A DNA stretch of 64,000 bases, from assembly GCF_030504955.1 (NCBI RefSeq), contig NZ_JAUKTR010000001.1, positions 900,422-964,421 of the forward strand, in the 5' to 3' direction. Origin of the DNA: Peiella sedimenti (GTDB taxonomy: Bacteria > Pseudomonadota > Alphaproteobacteria > Caulobacterales > Caulobacteraceae). The notes below the pieces were generated by a model. It was given only the letters and a program-made list of their open reading frames with translations, was not told where the DNA came from and made no database searches. Of the stretch, positions 63,884 to 64,000 are shown in pieces. Positions within the stretch are counted from its first letter, which is position 1; every line of letters begins with the position of its first letter. The position numbers and the translations under genes were made by a program.

Positions 63884-64000
63884 TCAGTCGATGATCTTGG
63901 CCACGACGCCGGCGCCGACGGTACGGCCGCCTTCACGGATGGCGAAGCGCAGCTTCTCCTCCATGGCGATGGGCGTGATCAGCTCGACTTCCAGCTCGGC
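63884..64000 (-). CDS. tuf: Elongation factor Tu (3' end only)
   Basis: The last 38 codons of EF-Tu are visible on the minus strand, ending [20 protein letters not shown] and then VAKIID before TGA (63884-63886). This is the invariant C-terminal barrel of EF-Tu. The 5' end is outside the window. tuf upstream of tRNA-Trp-secE-nusG is common in bacteria, though here three other genes lie between. Confidence 0.95.
   Translation of the reverse strand, partial: AELEVELITPIAMEEKLRFAIREGGRTVGAGVVAKIID

Noticed and set aside
1..64000. CRISPR array, insertion sequence, prophage or integrase
   Set aside because: No direct repeat array, transposase, recombinase or phage structural motif was seen on either strand.

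Overview
The window is GC-rich, gene-dense DNA from an alphaproteobacterium, most likely of the order Caulobacterales and plausibly Brevundimonas. I infer this from gene content and order: a nuoA-N cluster running into birA-coaX-rnj, a tig/clpP/cicA/clpX block with the HAD gene cicA on the opposite strand between clpP and clpX, a dusB-ntrYX-dat-hfq-hflX block with a fused ispDF next to dusB, and a tRNA-Trp-secE-nusG-rplKA-rplJL block near tuf. The genus is an inference; no 16S gene is present. I see no insertion sequence, prophage, CRISPR array or integrase. No stretch longer than about 300 bases lacks a gene; the longest (56408-56697) is the rplJ leader.

Layout. 1-5275: an Asp/Glu racemase cut by the window edge, a VOC protein, beta-carbonic anhydrase, a beta-hydroxyacid-type dehydrogenase, a flavin reductase, motB and the N-end-rule transferase bpt. 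5272-25662 (minus strand): complex I genes nuoA to nuoN, then birA, coaX and rnj. Two small unannotated-looking genes sit inside the nuo operon (a membrane protein between nuoE and nuoF, a lipoprotein between nuoH and nuoI). The operon is broken between nuoI and nuoJ by two plus-strand genes, a methyltransferase and a secreted CVNH/repeat protein. 25864-39807: AbgT-type transporter, tRNA-Asp, a cytosolic PAS-PAS hybrid histidine kinase, a BlaI/M56 peptidase pair with an unusual Ala-rich C-terminal helix, two RNA-modification-type methyltransferases, hrpB, an APC permease, an MBL hydrolase, a CheY-like protein and a 52-residue Pro-rich protein.

39882-45446: clpX, cicA, clpP, a secreted protein of unknown function, tig and tRNA-Leu. 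45485-53902: hflX, hfq, dat, ntrX, ntrY, dusB and ispDF; ntrBC, found between dusB and ntrY in related genomes, are not here. 53926-64000: an NTF2-like protein, a serine hydrolase, rplL-rplJ, chrA, rplA-rplK, nusG-secE, tRNA-Trp, a CNNM/CorC protein, a CmpX-like mechanosensitive channel, a GNAT and the 3' end of tuf.

Most of this is conserved core genome: respiration, cofactor synthesis, proteolysis, nitrogen/redox signalling and translation, organised as tightly packed operons with many ATGA, TGATG or GTGA overlaps. The features worth a second look are small: the CVNH/repeat protein splitting nuo, the two extra proteins in the nuo operon, a cruciform-like element between birA and nuoN, a hairpin that buries the ribosome binding site of the 52-residue gene, the BlaI/M56 pair, an NtrX without the sigma-54 contact motif, and a set of terminators that share a GCGA tetraloop. 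I did not find a convincing wholly new multi-gene system.
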